A stretch of 64,000 nucleotides of DNA from Clostridium akagii DSM 12554 (GTDB lineage Bacteria > Bacillota > Clostridia > Clostridiales > Clostridiaceae), in NCBI RefSeq assembly GCF_000686725.1, contig NZ_JMLK01000013.1, positions 62,001 to 126,000 on the forward strand. Direction: 5' to 3'. This document shows, one piece after another, positions 1 to 9,656 of this stretch; the first letter of the stretch is position 1; each line of letters starts with the position of its first letter. The notes below the pieces were generated by a model that saw nothing but the letters and a program-made list of their open reading frames with translations, did no database searches and was not told the origin of the DNA. The position numbers and the translations under genes were made by a program.

Positions 1-401
<401 letters not shown>

Positions 402-467
402 TCATATATATATAATATTACTTGAATTATGGTGATTTTACAAGTTCTATAATTAATTTTGGTGCGG

Positions 468-515
468 CACAAGCTATGTTTATCTTTGCCTCAGCTTACA
501 TAAACATAGCTTGTG
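468..515. repeat. 16-bp perfect inverted repeat between ileS and lacI-type gene
   Basis: Arms at 468-483 and 500-515 (CACAAGCTATGTTTAT and its complement) are separated by a 16-base loop. It lies 3' of ileS, but neither strand has a run of T directly after the stem, so it is not a classic intrinsic terminator. It could be a factor-assisted terminator, an RNA-stabilising hairpin or an operator for the divergent-side regulator. The rest of the 318-580 gap shows nothing I can name. Confidence 0.55.
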
Positions 516-580
516 TCATACTTTAAAAAATAACCATTTAATATATCTTATATTTTTTTTAATATGTGCTCTATAAAATA

Positions 581-3500
581 TTAATTTCTTTTTTGAACAG
601 CTAAGCTTAAGCTTTCTCCATTAATGTTGCAATCTGTGTATTCTACCTCAGCATCATAAACAACTTCAACCGCTAGTGTTTCTTTTTTTATGCTGTCTTC
701 GAATTTTTTAATTATAGCTTCTAACATATTATTATTAGCTACATATATTGATATCTTATCTTCAACTTCAAAACCGCTATCTTTTCTAGTGTTTTGAACT
801 TTGCTTAAAATTTCTCTCAAATATCCTTCTTCTCTAAGCTCATCTGTTATTGTTGTTTCAAGAATTATGCCATGCTCTCCTTCTCCAGCAAAAGCAAAAC
901 CATCAAGCCCATGCATGGTGACAAGGAGATTATCACTATTAAGTTCAATTTTCACTCCTTGAACTTCTATATTAACATTCTCTCCAGCGCTTATAGCTTG
1001 AGCAAGCTGCATTTGATTTTTTTCATCAATAGCTTTCTTTATTCCAGGAATTAACTTACCATACATTCTACCAATCACTGGTAAATTAGGTTTTATATCA
1101 AAGTTAACATATTTTGAAAAATCTGCTCCAAAATAAATTTTCTTAATATTAAGCTCATCCTTAATGATTTCTCCGTAATATTCTGGTAATGCCTTTGTAC
1201 TTAAAAGCATTTCCTGAAGTGGCTGTCTATTCTTTATATTTGCTGTATTTCTGGCACTTCTTCCTAGTTTTGCAATTTTATAAGCTAAATCCATTTGGCT
1301 TTCTAGTGTTTCATCAATAATTTCACTATTACATTCAGGCCACTTGCATAGGTGAACGCTTTCTGGAGCCGTTTCATCTAATGAAAACACAAGACTCTGA
1401 TAAATTTTTTCTGTCATAAATGGTATGAATGGAGCCGCAATTTTAGTTAACGTTGTTAGCACACTATATAAAGTAGTATATGCTCCTATCTTATCCTCTG
1501 TAAGTCGCGTAGTCCAATATCTAGATCTATTTCTCCTTACATACCAATTTGAAAGTACATCTACGAAGCTTTCAATAGCAAGTGCACCTTGCGTTATCTT
1601 ATAATTTTCAAAGTCATCTTCAACTTCTTTTATAAGTGAATTAAGTTTTGATAAAATCCATTTATCCATTATATTGTCACTGATAAAATCTTTATAATCT
1701 AAAGGATTAAATTTATCTATTTCTGCATAAAGTACATAAAAAGAATATACATTCCAAAGTGTTCCTAAAAATCTTCTTTGAGTTTCAGCTACATCTTCCT
1801 CGGAAAATCTTGTTGGTAACCAAGGAGCACTTGAAGTATAAAAATGCCATCTTGCTGCATCTCCACCTTCATTTTCTAACACTGTAAATGGATCTACAAC
1901 ATTACCTTTGTGTTTTGACATTTTAAGCCCATTTTTATCTAATACATGGCCTAAAACTATACAATTTTCAAAAGGATTTGTATCAAATAATGCGGTAGAT
2001 ATAGCAAGTAACGTATAGAACCATCCTCTTGTCTGATCTACTGCTTCTGATATAAATTGTGCTGGAAAATTGTTATCAAACACTTCTTTATTTTCAAATG
2101 GATAATGATGTTGTGCAAAAGGCATTGACCCTGAATCAAACCAACAATCTATAACTTCTGGGGTTCTTTCCATTTCCTTGCCACAATCAGGACAAATAAG
2201 CTTAATCTTATCAATATATGGTTTGTGAAGTTCGATGCCTTCTGGTACATCTATTCCCTTTTTCTTAAGTTCTTCAATGCTTCCAATACATTCTCTATGT
2301 CCACATTCGCATTCCCATATAGGTAGTGGTGTACCCCAATATCTATCACGGCTTATACCCCAATCAATAACACCTTCAAGAAAATTTCCAAATCTTCCTG
2401 TTCTAATGTTATCTGGATACCAGTTTATCTTATTATTATTAGCCACTAATTTATCACGAAGTGAGGTCATTCTAACAAACCAACTATCTCTAGGATAATA
2501 TAAAAGTGGTGTGTCGCATCTCCAACAATGTGGATATGAGTGAGTGAATTTTAATGACTTATATAAGCTTCCATCTTTAGTCATAAAATCTAATATTTTT
2601 GAATCTGCTTTTTTTACAAAGATACCTTTCCATGGTAGAACTGAGTCTACAAACTTGCCTTCTAAATCCACTAAATTTATTAATGGCAGACCGTATTTTT
2701 TACCTAGTGCATTATCATCCTCACCATAAGCTGGTGCAATATGAACTATTCCTGTACCATCTGTTAGCCTTACAAAATCACCGTGGACAACATAAAATGC
2801 CTTTTCCTTAGGTGTTTCAAATTTAAATAACTGTTCATATTCAGTTCCAAGAAGTTCTTCCCCTTTAAACTCTTTTACTATTTCCACTTCCCCCTCAAGT
2901 ACACTTAGAAGGTTTTTAGCTAGTATCAAATGTTCTTCATTATTTATAACTTCAACATAATCATATTTTTTATTTACAGCAAGCGCCACATTACTTGGCA
3001 ATGTCCAAGGTGTAGTTGTCCATGCAAGTAAATATTTATTCGCCTCACCTTTGATTCTAAATTTAACAAAAGCTGATGCTTCTTTAACATCCTTATATCC
3101 TTGGGCTACTTCATGAGATGACAATGAGGTTCCACACCTTGGGCAATAAGGCATAACCTTATGTCCCTTATACAGAAGGCCCTTATCCCACATAGTTTTT
3201 AAAGCCCACCACTCTGATTCTATATAATCATTATGATAAGTTACGTAGGGGTTATCCATATCAACCCAATATCCCAGTTTCTCAGACATTTCTCTCCATA
3301 AAGTTACATATGAAAATACGCTTTCCTTACATTCCTCAACAAATTTTTCCACACCATAAACTTCAATTTGTGGTTTTCCTGAAATTCCAAGTTTTTTCTC
3401 TATTTCAAGTTCCACAGGAAGACCATGTGTGTCCCAACCTGCCTTTCTTAAAACCTTATACCCTTTCATAACCTTATATCTAGGTATTATATCTTTCATT

Positions 3501-3688
3501 ACTCTTGTAATTACATGCCCAACATGTGGTTTACCATTAGCAGTAGGTGGACCGTCATAAAAAGTAAAATATTTACCATCCTGATTGGATTCAAAGCTCT
3601 TTTTTATTATTCCTTTTTTATCCCAAAGCTTTGAGACATCTTTCTCCATATCTACGAAAGACTTTGAAGAATCTACTTTGTTATACAT
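581..3688 (-). CDS. ileS: Isoleucyl-tRNA synthetase, long (type 2, eukaryote/archaea-like) form
   Basis: Class I synthetase charging tRNA-Ile in the cytosol. The HIGH motif appears as GKPHVGHV near residue 55, the KMSKS loop as KMSKHKGN near residue 590, and the CP1 editing domain lies between them. The block [13 protein letters not shown] and the length of about 1035 residues are typical of IleS2 rather than the roughly 920-residue bacterial IleS1, which ends in a zinc finger. The chosen ATG at 3688 has GAGAGGAG nine bases upstream; an in-frame ATG at 3730 lacks a ribosome site. A tRNA-Ile T-box lies upstream, so expression should rise when Ile-tRNA is uncharged. IleS2 enzymes are often naturally tolerant of mupirocin, but that is not tested here. 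Confidence 0.97.
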   Translation of the reverse strand: MYNKVDSSKSFVDMEKDVSKLWDKKGIIKKSFESNQDGKYFTFYDGPPTANGKPHVGHVITRVMKDIIPRYKVMKGYKVLRKAGWDTHGLPVELEIEKKLGISGKPQIEVYGVEKFVEECKESVFSYVTLWREMSEKLGYWVDMDNPYVTYHNDYIESEWWALKTMWDKGLLYKGHKVMPYCPRCGTSLSSHEVAQGYKDVKEASAFVKFRIKGEANKYLLAWTTTPWTLPSNVALAVNKKYDYVEVINNEEHLILAKNLLSVLEGEVEIVKEFKGEELLGTEYEQLFKFETPKEKAFYVVHGDFVRLTDGTGIVHIAPAYGEDDNALGKKYGLPLINLVDLEGKFVDSVLPWKGIFVKKADSKILDFMTKDGSLYKSLKFTHSYPHCWRCDTPLLYYPRDSWFVRMTSLRDKLVANNNKINWYPDNIRTGRFGNFLEGVIDWGISRDRYWGTPLPIWECECGHRECIGSIEELKKKGIDVPEGIELHKPYIDKIKLICPDCGKEMERTPEVIDCWFDSGSMPFAQHHYPFENKEVFDNNFPAQFISEAVDQTRGWFYTLLAISTALFDTNPFENCIVLGHVLDKNGLKMSKHKGNVVDPFTVLENEGGDAARWHFYTSSAPWLPTRFSEEDVAETQRRFLGTLWNVYSFYVLYAEIDKFNPLDYKDFISDNIMDKWILSKLNSLIKEVEDDFENYKITQGALAIESFVDVLSNWYVRRNRSRYWTTRLTEDKIGAYTTLYSVLTTLTKIAAPFIPFMTEKIYQSLVFSLDETAPESVHLCKWPECNSEIIDETLESQMDLAYKIAKLGRSARNTANIKNRQPLQEMLLSTKALPEYYGEIIKDELNIKKIYFGADFSKYVNFDIKPNLPVIGRMYGKLIPGIKKAIDEKNQMQLAQAISAGENVNIEVQGVKIELNSDNLLVTMHGLDGFAFAGEGEHGIILETTITDELREEGYLREILSKVQNTRKDSGFEVEDKISIYVANNNMLEAIIKKFEDSIKKETLAVEVVYDAEVEYTDCNINGESLSLAVQKRN

Positions 3689-3791
3689 AGAATAAATCTC
3701 CTCTCGAATAAGTTTCATAATGTAATGCATCTGAAATGCACCAGAATACTTACATGTTATTTTTTTGAAGATGGGTAAATCAACAAAAATA

Positions 3792-4042
3792 AAAACCTCG
3801 TCCCAATAGGACGAAGTAACTCGCTATACCACCTAAATGTAATTTTTAAAATACACCCTATTCTTTAACGCAGAATTACGAACAAGCTTACTTAACAGAT
3901 TCAGCCATCAGCTCCTAGGTGATTTTCACTACTCTAATGTGTTATGGGCTTTCACTATTCCCATTCGCTTTTAACTTACAGAGTACTTACTTTTCCTAAT
4001 CAAAGCTATTAATTTTACAATTAGGTTCTTTAATCTTCACTT
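3792..4042 (-). ncRNA. T-box leader (tRNA-Ile sensing) of ileS
   Basis: The minus strand carries the T-box core AGGTGGTATAGCG (3822-3834), directly followed by a GC-rich terminator hairpin (CTTCGTCC/GGGACGAGG, 3795-3816) and TTTTT. Stem I can be folded: TAGG and TACTCT pair with CCTA and AGAGTA, which leaves a specifier bulge containing GTGAAAATCA. The codon ATC at 3923-3921 is in the specifier position, matching Ile. Uncharged tRNA-Ile should stabilise the antiterminator and allow ileS transcription. Confidence 0.93.
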
Positions 4043-4048
4043 TACAAC

Positions 4049-4077
4049 ATTATATTATAATATTTTTTTTTTGTCAA
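4049..4077 (-). promoter_or_regulatory. Sigma-A promoter of the ileS T-box transcript
   Basis: Minus strand TTGACA (4077-4072) and TATAAT (4054-4049) are separated by exactly 17 bases, an A-rich spacer. Both hexamers match the consensus fully. Predicted start of transcription is near 4042, just ahead of T-box stem I. Confidence 0.85.
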
Positions 4078-4146
4078 ACAATAGCAATACTATAATGGCT
4101 TATATATTTTTTTTTATTGTTTTAATTAACTATTCTAAATAAAGTC

Positions 4147-5121
4147 TCACTTGTAAAGTGGCATTAATGCAAATATAACATAGAGTACAACACTAATTCC
4201 AATTGGTGAATATGCCAGCAATAGAGATATAATACTGTTTTTTTTCACTTTTTCATCTTTATTGTATTCAATTTCTTTATATAAAATGGAATTTTCCTGA
4301 TCTTTAAAACCCAACTTATCTTCATAAGAATCTTTCTGATTTATCTTTTTAAGATGTTTTATTATATATACAATACCAATTGTGGCACCCGCTGCCAAGA
4401 AAAAATTCACGCTTAAAGTTGAAATTTTCATTACTAGTGTTGTAGAAGTTATATCTTGATTTTTTATATTAATATTAGCTTTTGCTATGCTCCAAGCTAG
4501 AACTGCGTTAATACCATTAAATGTAAAATGACAAATTATAGATGCAAATATAGAATCAGTAACACGTACTAAATATGCAAGTATTATTCCGAGTACAAAA
4601 GTATATAAAAACTGGGATGGGTTAAGATGTAGCACTCCAAACATAAATCCTGTTATTATGGCTGCTTTGCCAGTACCAATTTTTTTATATCCAGATAAAA
4701 TAATACCTCTTACTGTAAACTCCTCACATATAGCAGGAGTTAATGCTATAACTAATACAAACGCCCATAATGGCAATGAATCCATCTTCTGCAATAAATC
4801 ATTTACATTGTTATGAAAAAACAAATTTGTAACCAGCCCAAGAAAAGTTGCTATAGGATATACGAGCAGTGCTACCCCTCCAACATATAACCAATTTTTT
4901 GCTTTAAGTGGTTTTAGTCTTAATGCCTCAGTAGGAGATTTTTTTGTCACCAATAAATAAATTATCATTGGCACTATTAAAAAAGCAAACTGTGTTAAGA
5001 GAATTGCTGCCCAAATTTGCTTATGCAGAAGCGGTATAAACGGCTGTAATATATAGCTTCCAAAAAGTTGAAGTAAAATCAATAACAAAAAGTAAAAATT
5101 TATACCAAATATTTTTTTCAT
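4147..5121 (-). CDS. CPBP-family (Abi/CAAX-like) intramembrane metalloprotease
   Basis: 324-residue multi-pass membrane protein with about eight hydrophobic segments. It has the Rce1/Abi signatures: AICEEFTVRG (Glu133, Glu134, Arg138), FGVLHLN (His about 163) and ICHFTFN (His about 199). These residues form the intramembrane glutamate/histidine protease site in the family. In clostridia such proteins are variously linked to bacteriocin immunity, prenyl-protein processing or membrane protein turnover; nothing here selects one. It starts 21 bases after nrdG on the same strand with TAGGAG, so it probably shares the nrd transcript, although a role in nucleotide reduction is not expected. Confidence 0.85.
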   Translation of the reverse strand: MKKIFGINFYFLLLILLQLFGSYILQPFIPLLHKQIWAAILLTQFAFLIVPMIIYLLVTKKSPTEALRLKPLKAKNWLYVGGVALLVYPIATFLGLVTNLFFHNNVNDLLQKMDSLPLWAFVLVIALTPAICEEFTVRGIILSGYKKIGTGKAAIITGFMFGVLHLNPSQFLYTFVLGIILAYLVRVTDSIFASIICHFTFNGINAVLAWSIAKANINIKNQDITSTTLVMKISTLSVNFFLAAGATIGIVYIIKHLKKINQKDSYEDKLGFKDQENSILYKEIEYNKDEKVKKNSIISLLLAYSPIGISVVLYVIFALMPLYK

Positions 5122-5142
5122 AAAATTCTCCTATTATTTATA

Positions 5143-5736
5143 CTAATTATGAAAATCTAATACTACTACTTTTCCGCCAGATAAACTAACCTTAACATCA
5201 ATTATTCTTTGATTACTTGAACCTCTAAATTTAAGGCTAACATTTTTTTTATGAATTTCAAACTTCCCATCCACAAGTACATCAATGTTTTTTAGAAGAT
5301 CATAGAATCCTTGTCTATTATTAAAATTCTCAACTATATATTCATAAGTATATCCAGTATAACACCAAATATTAAGTCCTAATTTTTTTATTTCTTTTGC
5401 CATGTATGCAAATTTTTCTGCCTGTTCTAGTGGATCCCCTCCTGAAAAGGTTACACCTTTTAAAATAGGATTGTTTTTTATTTCATCTATGAGTATATCC
5501 ATATCTTTAAGTTCTCCATCACAAAATGAATGAGTTGAAGGGTTAAAACACCCAACACACTCATGTAAACAGCCTTGTGAAAAAAGAACTCTTCTCATAC
5601 CTGGTCCATTTGAAAGGCTTTCATAAGCAATACCTGAAAGCCTTATCAATCCTTTTTCATCCAATTTGAATTCATCCTTACACATTATAAATTTTTTGCC
5701 CATTTCCTTGAGATACTCTGTCTCTTCGCTCTCCAC
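5143..5736 (-). CDS. nrdG: Anaerobic ribonucleotide reductase activating protein (radical SAM)
   Basis: NrdG makes the glycyl radical on NrdD using SAM and a [4Fe-4S] cluster. The cluster motif is CLHECVGC followed by FNPSTHS, and the family segment LSNGPGMRRVLFSQGC precedes it; GVTFSGGDPLEQ is the SAM-binding GGDP region. The gene overlaps nrdD by 59 bases in another frame. The GTG at 5736 has GGAG nine bases upstream inside nrdD; later in-frame ATGs at 5703 and 5685 would give a length nearer to the family norm but have poorer spacing. The start is therefore uncertain while the function is not. Confidence 0.95.
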   Translation of the reverse strand: MESEETEYLKEMGKKFIMCKDEFKLDEKGLIRLSGIAYESLSNGPGMRRVLFSQGCLHECVGCFNPSTHSFCDGELKDMDILIDEIKNNPILKGVTFSGGDPLEQAEKFAYMAKEIKKLGLNIWCYTGYTYEYIVENFNNRQGFYDLLKNIDVLVDGKFEIHKKNVSLKFRGSSNQRIIDVKVSLSGGKVVVLDFHN

Positions 5737-7789
5737 TCTTACCTACTCCAAATCTCTCATCAAGACTTAAATATCCTGTAACTCTTGATATACCTTGAAT
5801 CTCTGTACTATTGCACTTTGGACATTCATGTTCTCCATTGTATAGATATGTTCCACATTTTTTACAATACCTTATGTGAAAATTAATACCCATATAGCTT
5901 AAATCAGTATTTTTATATGCATAGTTTATAATATCCATTACAGTATCTCCATCAGGATAATTATCAAGTTCTATATAACTTATATGACCTCCATTACACA
6001 TTTCATGATAAGGAGCTTCAATATCTATCTTATCTTTTATTGATATTAAGCATCCTACAGGTATATGAAAACTATTTGTGTAATATTCTTTATCAGTAAC
6101 CCCTGGTATTTCTCCAAAAATAGCTTTATCCTTTATAATAAACTTTCCACTAAGCCCTTCTGCTGGTGTAGCATAACAACTCCAGTTAAGTCTTGTCTCA
6201 AGTGTTGTGTTGTCTGTATACGATCTTATATATCTTATAATTTTCTCTCCAAGTTCTCTTGATTTTTCATCTTCTCCATGATGCTTACCAGTTAAAGCTA
6301 TCAAAGTTTCTGCAAGTCCTATAAATCCAATTCCCCAAGTACCTTGTTTTAGTATTGGTTCAATAGAATCCTCTGGAGTTAGGTTTTCAGACCCCTTCAT
6401 AAGCCCTTGGCCTGCTACAAAAGGTAAATCTTTAACTCTAAGCTTTTTAAGTTTCTCATACCTATCTAAAAGACTATCCTTTGCAAGACTAAGTCTTGAA
6501 TCCAATATAGTAAAGAATTTATCTATATCCCCTTTTGCCATAAGTCCTATTCTAGGAAGGTTTATTGTAGTTGGTGCAATATTTCCTCTCCCCTTTGTTC
6601 CTGCCTCACCATTTATATTTGAACATACATAAGTTCTGCAACCCATAGTAGCTGGGATAACTCCTGCATCATAATATTTTTTATTAAAGGAAGAATCTAT
6701 GTTCATAAATGTAGGATTCATTCTCTTTGAAGCAACATGACAAGCTAATTTGTATAAATAGTAATATGGATCAGTTTTTTCTCTATTTACGCCTTCCTTA
6801 ACCCTAAATATTATGTTAGGGAAAATAGGTTGTTCTCCTCTTCCGAGACCCTTTTCATACTCCAAAAGGAATATTTTACAAACCAGTGCAGAATCCTCAC
6901 TGTCTGGTATTCCTAAATTTATAGATGAAAAAGGCACCTGTGAACCTGCTCTACTATGCATAGTATTAAGATTATAAACTATTCCTTGCATTGCCTGCTC
7001 TATGGCTTTTATTACTTTTTTTTCAACTATTGTATCTATCTTTGATTCATCAATACCTATTTCTAAAAGTTCAGTCTTTATCTGCTCACGTGTCTGTTCT
7101 ACAAACCCACCAAGGTCATTATCAAAATCAGGATGTGATTGGCCACCAAACATATCATTTTGTGTGGATTGTAGTAGAATACAAGAAAGCTCTGCTGCTG
7201 ATTCTATTCTTTTTGGTGCTCTTATGTATCCGTAACCTGTATTAAATCCTCTTTCAAGTACCTCTTTTGTAGGTATATGCAAACAATTTATAGTCAAATT
7301 ATAACTATCTAAATCATGGTAATAAACATCGCCATTCTCATGAGCCTTTGAAAGCCTCTTACTCATCTTAGCAAGGTTATGCCACTTATTTGACTCACTT
7401 GCTATTCTTAAAAGCTTTGAGCTGAAATTATTACCAACATTGGCATTATCTCTATCCGTTTCCACACCAATTTGTCCAATTGCCTTCATTAAATCAGATT
7501 TGATATCCCTAATCTTAGTTCTTTCTTTTCTATAGCTAGAATATGCAAATCCTATTTCTTTAAAGTCATTTTTAATTAAAGTATCCTCAACTATGTTTTG
7601 TATTTCTTCAACTGATATGTATTGTAAATCCATATCTTCAAGCCTAATTATGATTTTTTGAGTAAGCTCTAAGACTTCACTAGTCTTTATACTGATACCG
7701 ATTTCTTCTGCCGCACCTTTTATTGCATTACTAATTTTAACAGAATTGAACTCTGATTCTCTTCCGTCTCTTTTTACTACATGTAGCAT
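5678..7789 (-). CDS. nrdD: Anaerobic ribonucleoside-triphosphate reductase, class III
   Basis: Oxygen-sensitive enzyme reducing ribonucleoside triphosphates to dNTPs. An ATP-cone (allosteric site) covers residues 3-92. The ten-stranded barrel includes MGCRTYVCSNINGE with substrate cysteines. A four-cysteine zinc site, CKKCGTYLYNGEHECPKC, lies just before the C-terminal glycyl-radical loop, here RVTGYLS instead of the commoner RVCGYL. Length, 703 residues, is normal. ATG at 7789 is preceded by GGGGG. The activase NrdG is encoded by an overlapping gene. A likely NrdR site lies directly upstream. Confidence 0.97.
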   Translation of the reverse strand: MLHVVKRDGRESEFNSVKISNAIKGAAEEIGISIKTSEVLELTQKIIIRLEDMDLQYISVEEIQNIVEDTLIKNDFKEIGFAYSSYRKERTKIRDIKSDLMKAIGQIGVETDRDNANVGNNFSSKLLRIASESNKWHNLAKMSKRLSKAHENGDVYYHDLDSYNLTINCLHIPTKEVLERGFNTGYGYIRAPKRIESAAELSCILLQSTQNDMFGGQSHPDFDNDLGGFVEQTREQIKTELLEIGIDESKIDTIVEKKVIKAIEQAMQGIVYNLNTMHSRAGSQVPFSSINLGIPDSEDSALVCKIFLLEYEKGLGRGEQPIFPNIIFRVKEGVNREKTDPYYYLYKLACHVASKRMNPTFMNIDSSFNKKYYDAGVIPATMGCRTYVCSNINGEAGTKGRGNIAPTTINLPRIGLMAKGDIDKFFTILDSRLSLAKDSLLDRYEKLKKLRVKDLPFVAGQGLMKGSENLTPEDSIEPILKQGTWGIGFIGLAETLIALTGKHHGEDEKSRELGEKIIRYIRSYTDNTTLETRLNWSCYATPAEGLSGKFIIKDKAIFGEIPGVTDKEYYTNSFHIPVGCLISIKDKIDIEAPYHEMCNGGHISYIELDNYPDGDTVMDIINYAYKNTDLSYMGINFHIRYCKKCGTYLYNGEHECPKCNSTEIQGISRVTGYLSLDERFGVGKSGERRDRVSQGNGQKIYNV

Positions 7790-7804
7790 TTAACATTCCC
7801 CCGT

Positions 7805-7820
7805 ACACTATATATTGTAT
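7805..7820. promoter_or_regulatory. Candidate NrdR box upstream of nrdD
   Basis: The 16-mer ACACTATATATTGTAT fits the palindromic NrdR-box consensus (acaCWAtATaTWGtgt) at all but one position and lies 15 bases before the nrdD start. NrdR normally binds two such boxes; a second, clear copy at the usual spacing is not obvious. The rest of the 7821-8066 gap holds only AT-rich DNA with no gene that I can recognise. Confidence 0.5.
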
Positions 7821-8066
7821 TTCACATTATACATTAGCAAAAATTTTATGGCAAACCAAAAATTTTCTTTAACCATATAACAAACCCCTTTATTGTGAAA
7901 TACCACTTAATTATCTCCCTAATAATACGTTTTTTATGGGTAGTAAGGTGTTGATATTTAGATATAGATAACCATTGTGCTTATATCTCTCTTTTCATGA
8001 GATAAAAAATAAATAAGTGACAAGTTATTGAAGATTTTCTGCTAGCTCAGAAAAATCAAAAACAAA

Positions 8067-8104
8067 GAATGTTAGTAGATTTGTAAACAAATCTACTAAC
8101 ATTC
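8067..8104 (-). terminator. Terminator of the aspS-gatCAB operon
   Basis: Perfect 18-bp stem (8067-8084 with 8087-8104) and almost no loop. On the minus strand it is followed by the T-rich stretch CTTTGTTTTTGATTTTT. Sequence resembles the hairpins after the ferredoxin gene and rsmA. Confidence 0.8.
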
Positions 8105-8171
8105 CCAAATAATTATTAATTACTTTATTTTACCCCAAGGCAAAATTCCCTTAACTTGCCGATGCGGACCA

Positions 8172-9614
8172 TTACACCATTTCTTTGATTTTTTTCTCTA
8201 AGGTGTCTCTAGCCATCTGTGGATTTGCTTTTCCCTTGCTCTGCTTCATAACTTGACCTACAAGGTATCCAACAGCTTGGGTTTTACCAGACTTATAATC
8301 CGCTACAGATTGTGGATTTGCTTGTAGAACTGCTACTACTATCTCATCTATAGCACCAGTGTCACTGATTTGTCCAAGTCCTTTTTCCTTAACTATAGCT
8401 TCTGGGTGATTTCCAGTGTTAAACATTTCTTCAAAAACACTTTTTGCAGCAGTTACACTGATTTTTTTATCTGCCACCATCTTCAAAAGAGATGCCATAT
8501 CTTCTTTTTTTATAGGTATTTCTTCATATTCAATCTCTTTTTCTTTAACAAGTTTAAGCATATCCGTAAGTATCCAGTTACATGCACTTTTTTTATCTAC
8601 TCCTAATTTCACCAAATCTTCAAAGTAATCGCTAAGAAACTTATCAGAAACAAGAATGTCTACTTCTTTCTCAGTAAGCTCATAGCTAGACATAAATCGT
8701 TCTGTTCTCTGCTTTGGTAACTCAGGCATTTCCTTTTTAACATCTTCAATAATACTATCTTTAATAACTATCGGTATTATATCTGGATCAGGGAAATATC
8801 TATAGTCATTGGCGTCCTCTTTACTTCTCATAGTTACAGTTTTGCCCTTCCCTGCATCCCATCTTCTTGTTTCTTGAACTATTCTAAACTCTTCACCATA
8901 ATCATAAAGTTGTTTTTGTCTTTTTTCTTCCTTTTCAAGGGCTTTTTGAAGTTCTCTAAATGAATTTATGTTTTTTATTTCTACTTTTGTATTATATTCT
9001 TCCTGCCCAGCTTTTCTAATAGATATATTAGCATCACATCTCAAAGAACCTTGCTCCATTCTACAATCTGATATGCCACTGTATTCTAAAATAGCCTTTA
9101 AATTTCTAAGAAAAGTTACTGCTTCCTTGGGTGATCTCATATCTGGTTCTGAAACAATTTCAATTAGAGGCACGCCAACCCTATTATAATCTATAAGAGA
9201 ATAAGGCTCATATTCCATATGGACAAGTTTCCCTGCATCCTCTTCTATGTGTATTCTGTTTAATCTTACTTCTCTTTGTCCATCAGGTGTTTCAATATAA
9301 ACCAAGCCATTCCCACATATTGGCGTATCAAATTGTGATATTTGATATGCTTTAGGTAAATCTGGATAGAAATAATTTTTTCTATCCATCTTATTCAATT
9401 TATTTATTTTACAATTTAGTGCTGTTCCCGCCTTTACCGCTAGATGAACAACTTCTTCATTTAAAACTGGAAGGGTACCTGGTAGTCCCATACAAATTGG
9501 ACATGTATTCTCATTGGGTTTTGCACCAAAGTGTGTAGAACAACTACAAAATATCTTTGTCTTTGTATTAAGTTCTGCATGTATTTCTAAACCTATTACA
9601 GTTTCATAACTCAT
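8172..9614 (-). CDS. gatB: Asp-tRNA(Asn)/Glu-tRNA(Gln) amidotransferase subunit B
   Basis: GatB binds the misacylated tRNA and phosphorylates the Asp/Glu side chain before amidation by ammonia from GatA. The N-terminal cradle starts MSYETVIGLEIHAELNT; a zinc site is seen as CSCST followed by CPICMG; the block [19 protein letters not shown] is diagnostic. The helical and YqeY-like tRNA-binding tail occupies about residues 300-480 and ends GKANPQMARDTLEKKIKEM. Full length. Last gene of the aspS-gatC-gatA-gatB operon. Its ribosome site is unusual: a small hairpin lies between the G-rich sequence and the ATG (separate entry). A decayed second copy lies at 34984-35631. Confidence 0.97.
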   Translation of the reverse strand: MSYETVIGLEIHAELNTKTKIFCSCSTHFGAKPNENTCPICMGLPGTLPVLNEEVVHLAVKAGTALNCKINKLNKMDRKNYFYPDLPKAYQISQFDTPICGNGLVYIETPDGQREVRLNRIHIEEDAGKLVHMEYEPYSLIDYNRVGVPLIEIVSEPDMRSPKEAVTFLRNLKAILEYSGISDCRMEQGSLRCDANISIRKAGQEEYNTKVEIKNINSFRELQKALEKEEKRQKQLYDYGEEFRIVQETRRWDAGKGKTVTMRSKEDANDYRYFPDPDIIPIVIKDSIIEDVKKEMPELPKQRTERFMSSYELTEKEVDILVSDKFLSDYFEDLVKLGVDKKSACNWILTDMLKLVKEKEIEYEEIPIKKEDMASLLKMVADKKISVTAAKSVFEEMFNTGNHPEAIVKEKGLGQISDTGAIDEIVVAVLQANPQSVADYKSGKTQAVGYLVGQVMKQSKGKANPQMARDTLEKKIKEMV

Positions 9615-9643
9615 ATTATCGCAGCAAATAGCTGCTTTCCCCC
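9614..9643 (-). promoter_or_regulatory. gatB ribosome site with a hairpin in the spacer
   Basis: The only good Shine-Dalgarno sequence, GGGGG (9643-9639), is 24 bases from the gatB ATG. Between them GCAGC-TATTT-GCTGC (9635-9621) can fold into a 5-bp hairpin that would bring the effective spacing to about nine bases. This supports the ATG at 9614 and suggests structure-dependent initiation. Confidence 0.5.
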
Positions 9644-9656
9644 TTTCTATTTTAAT

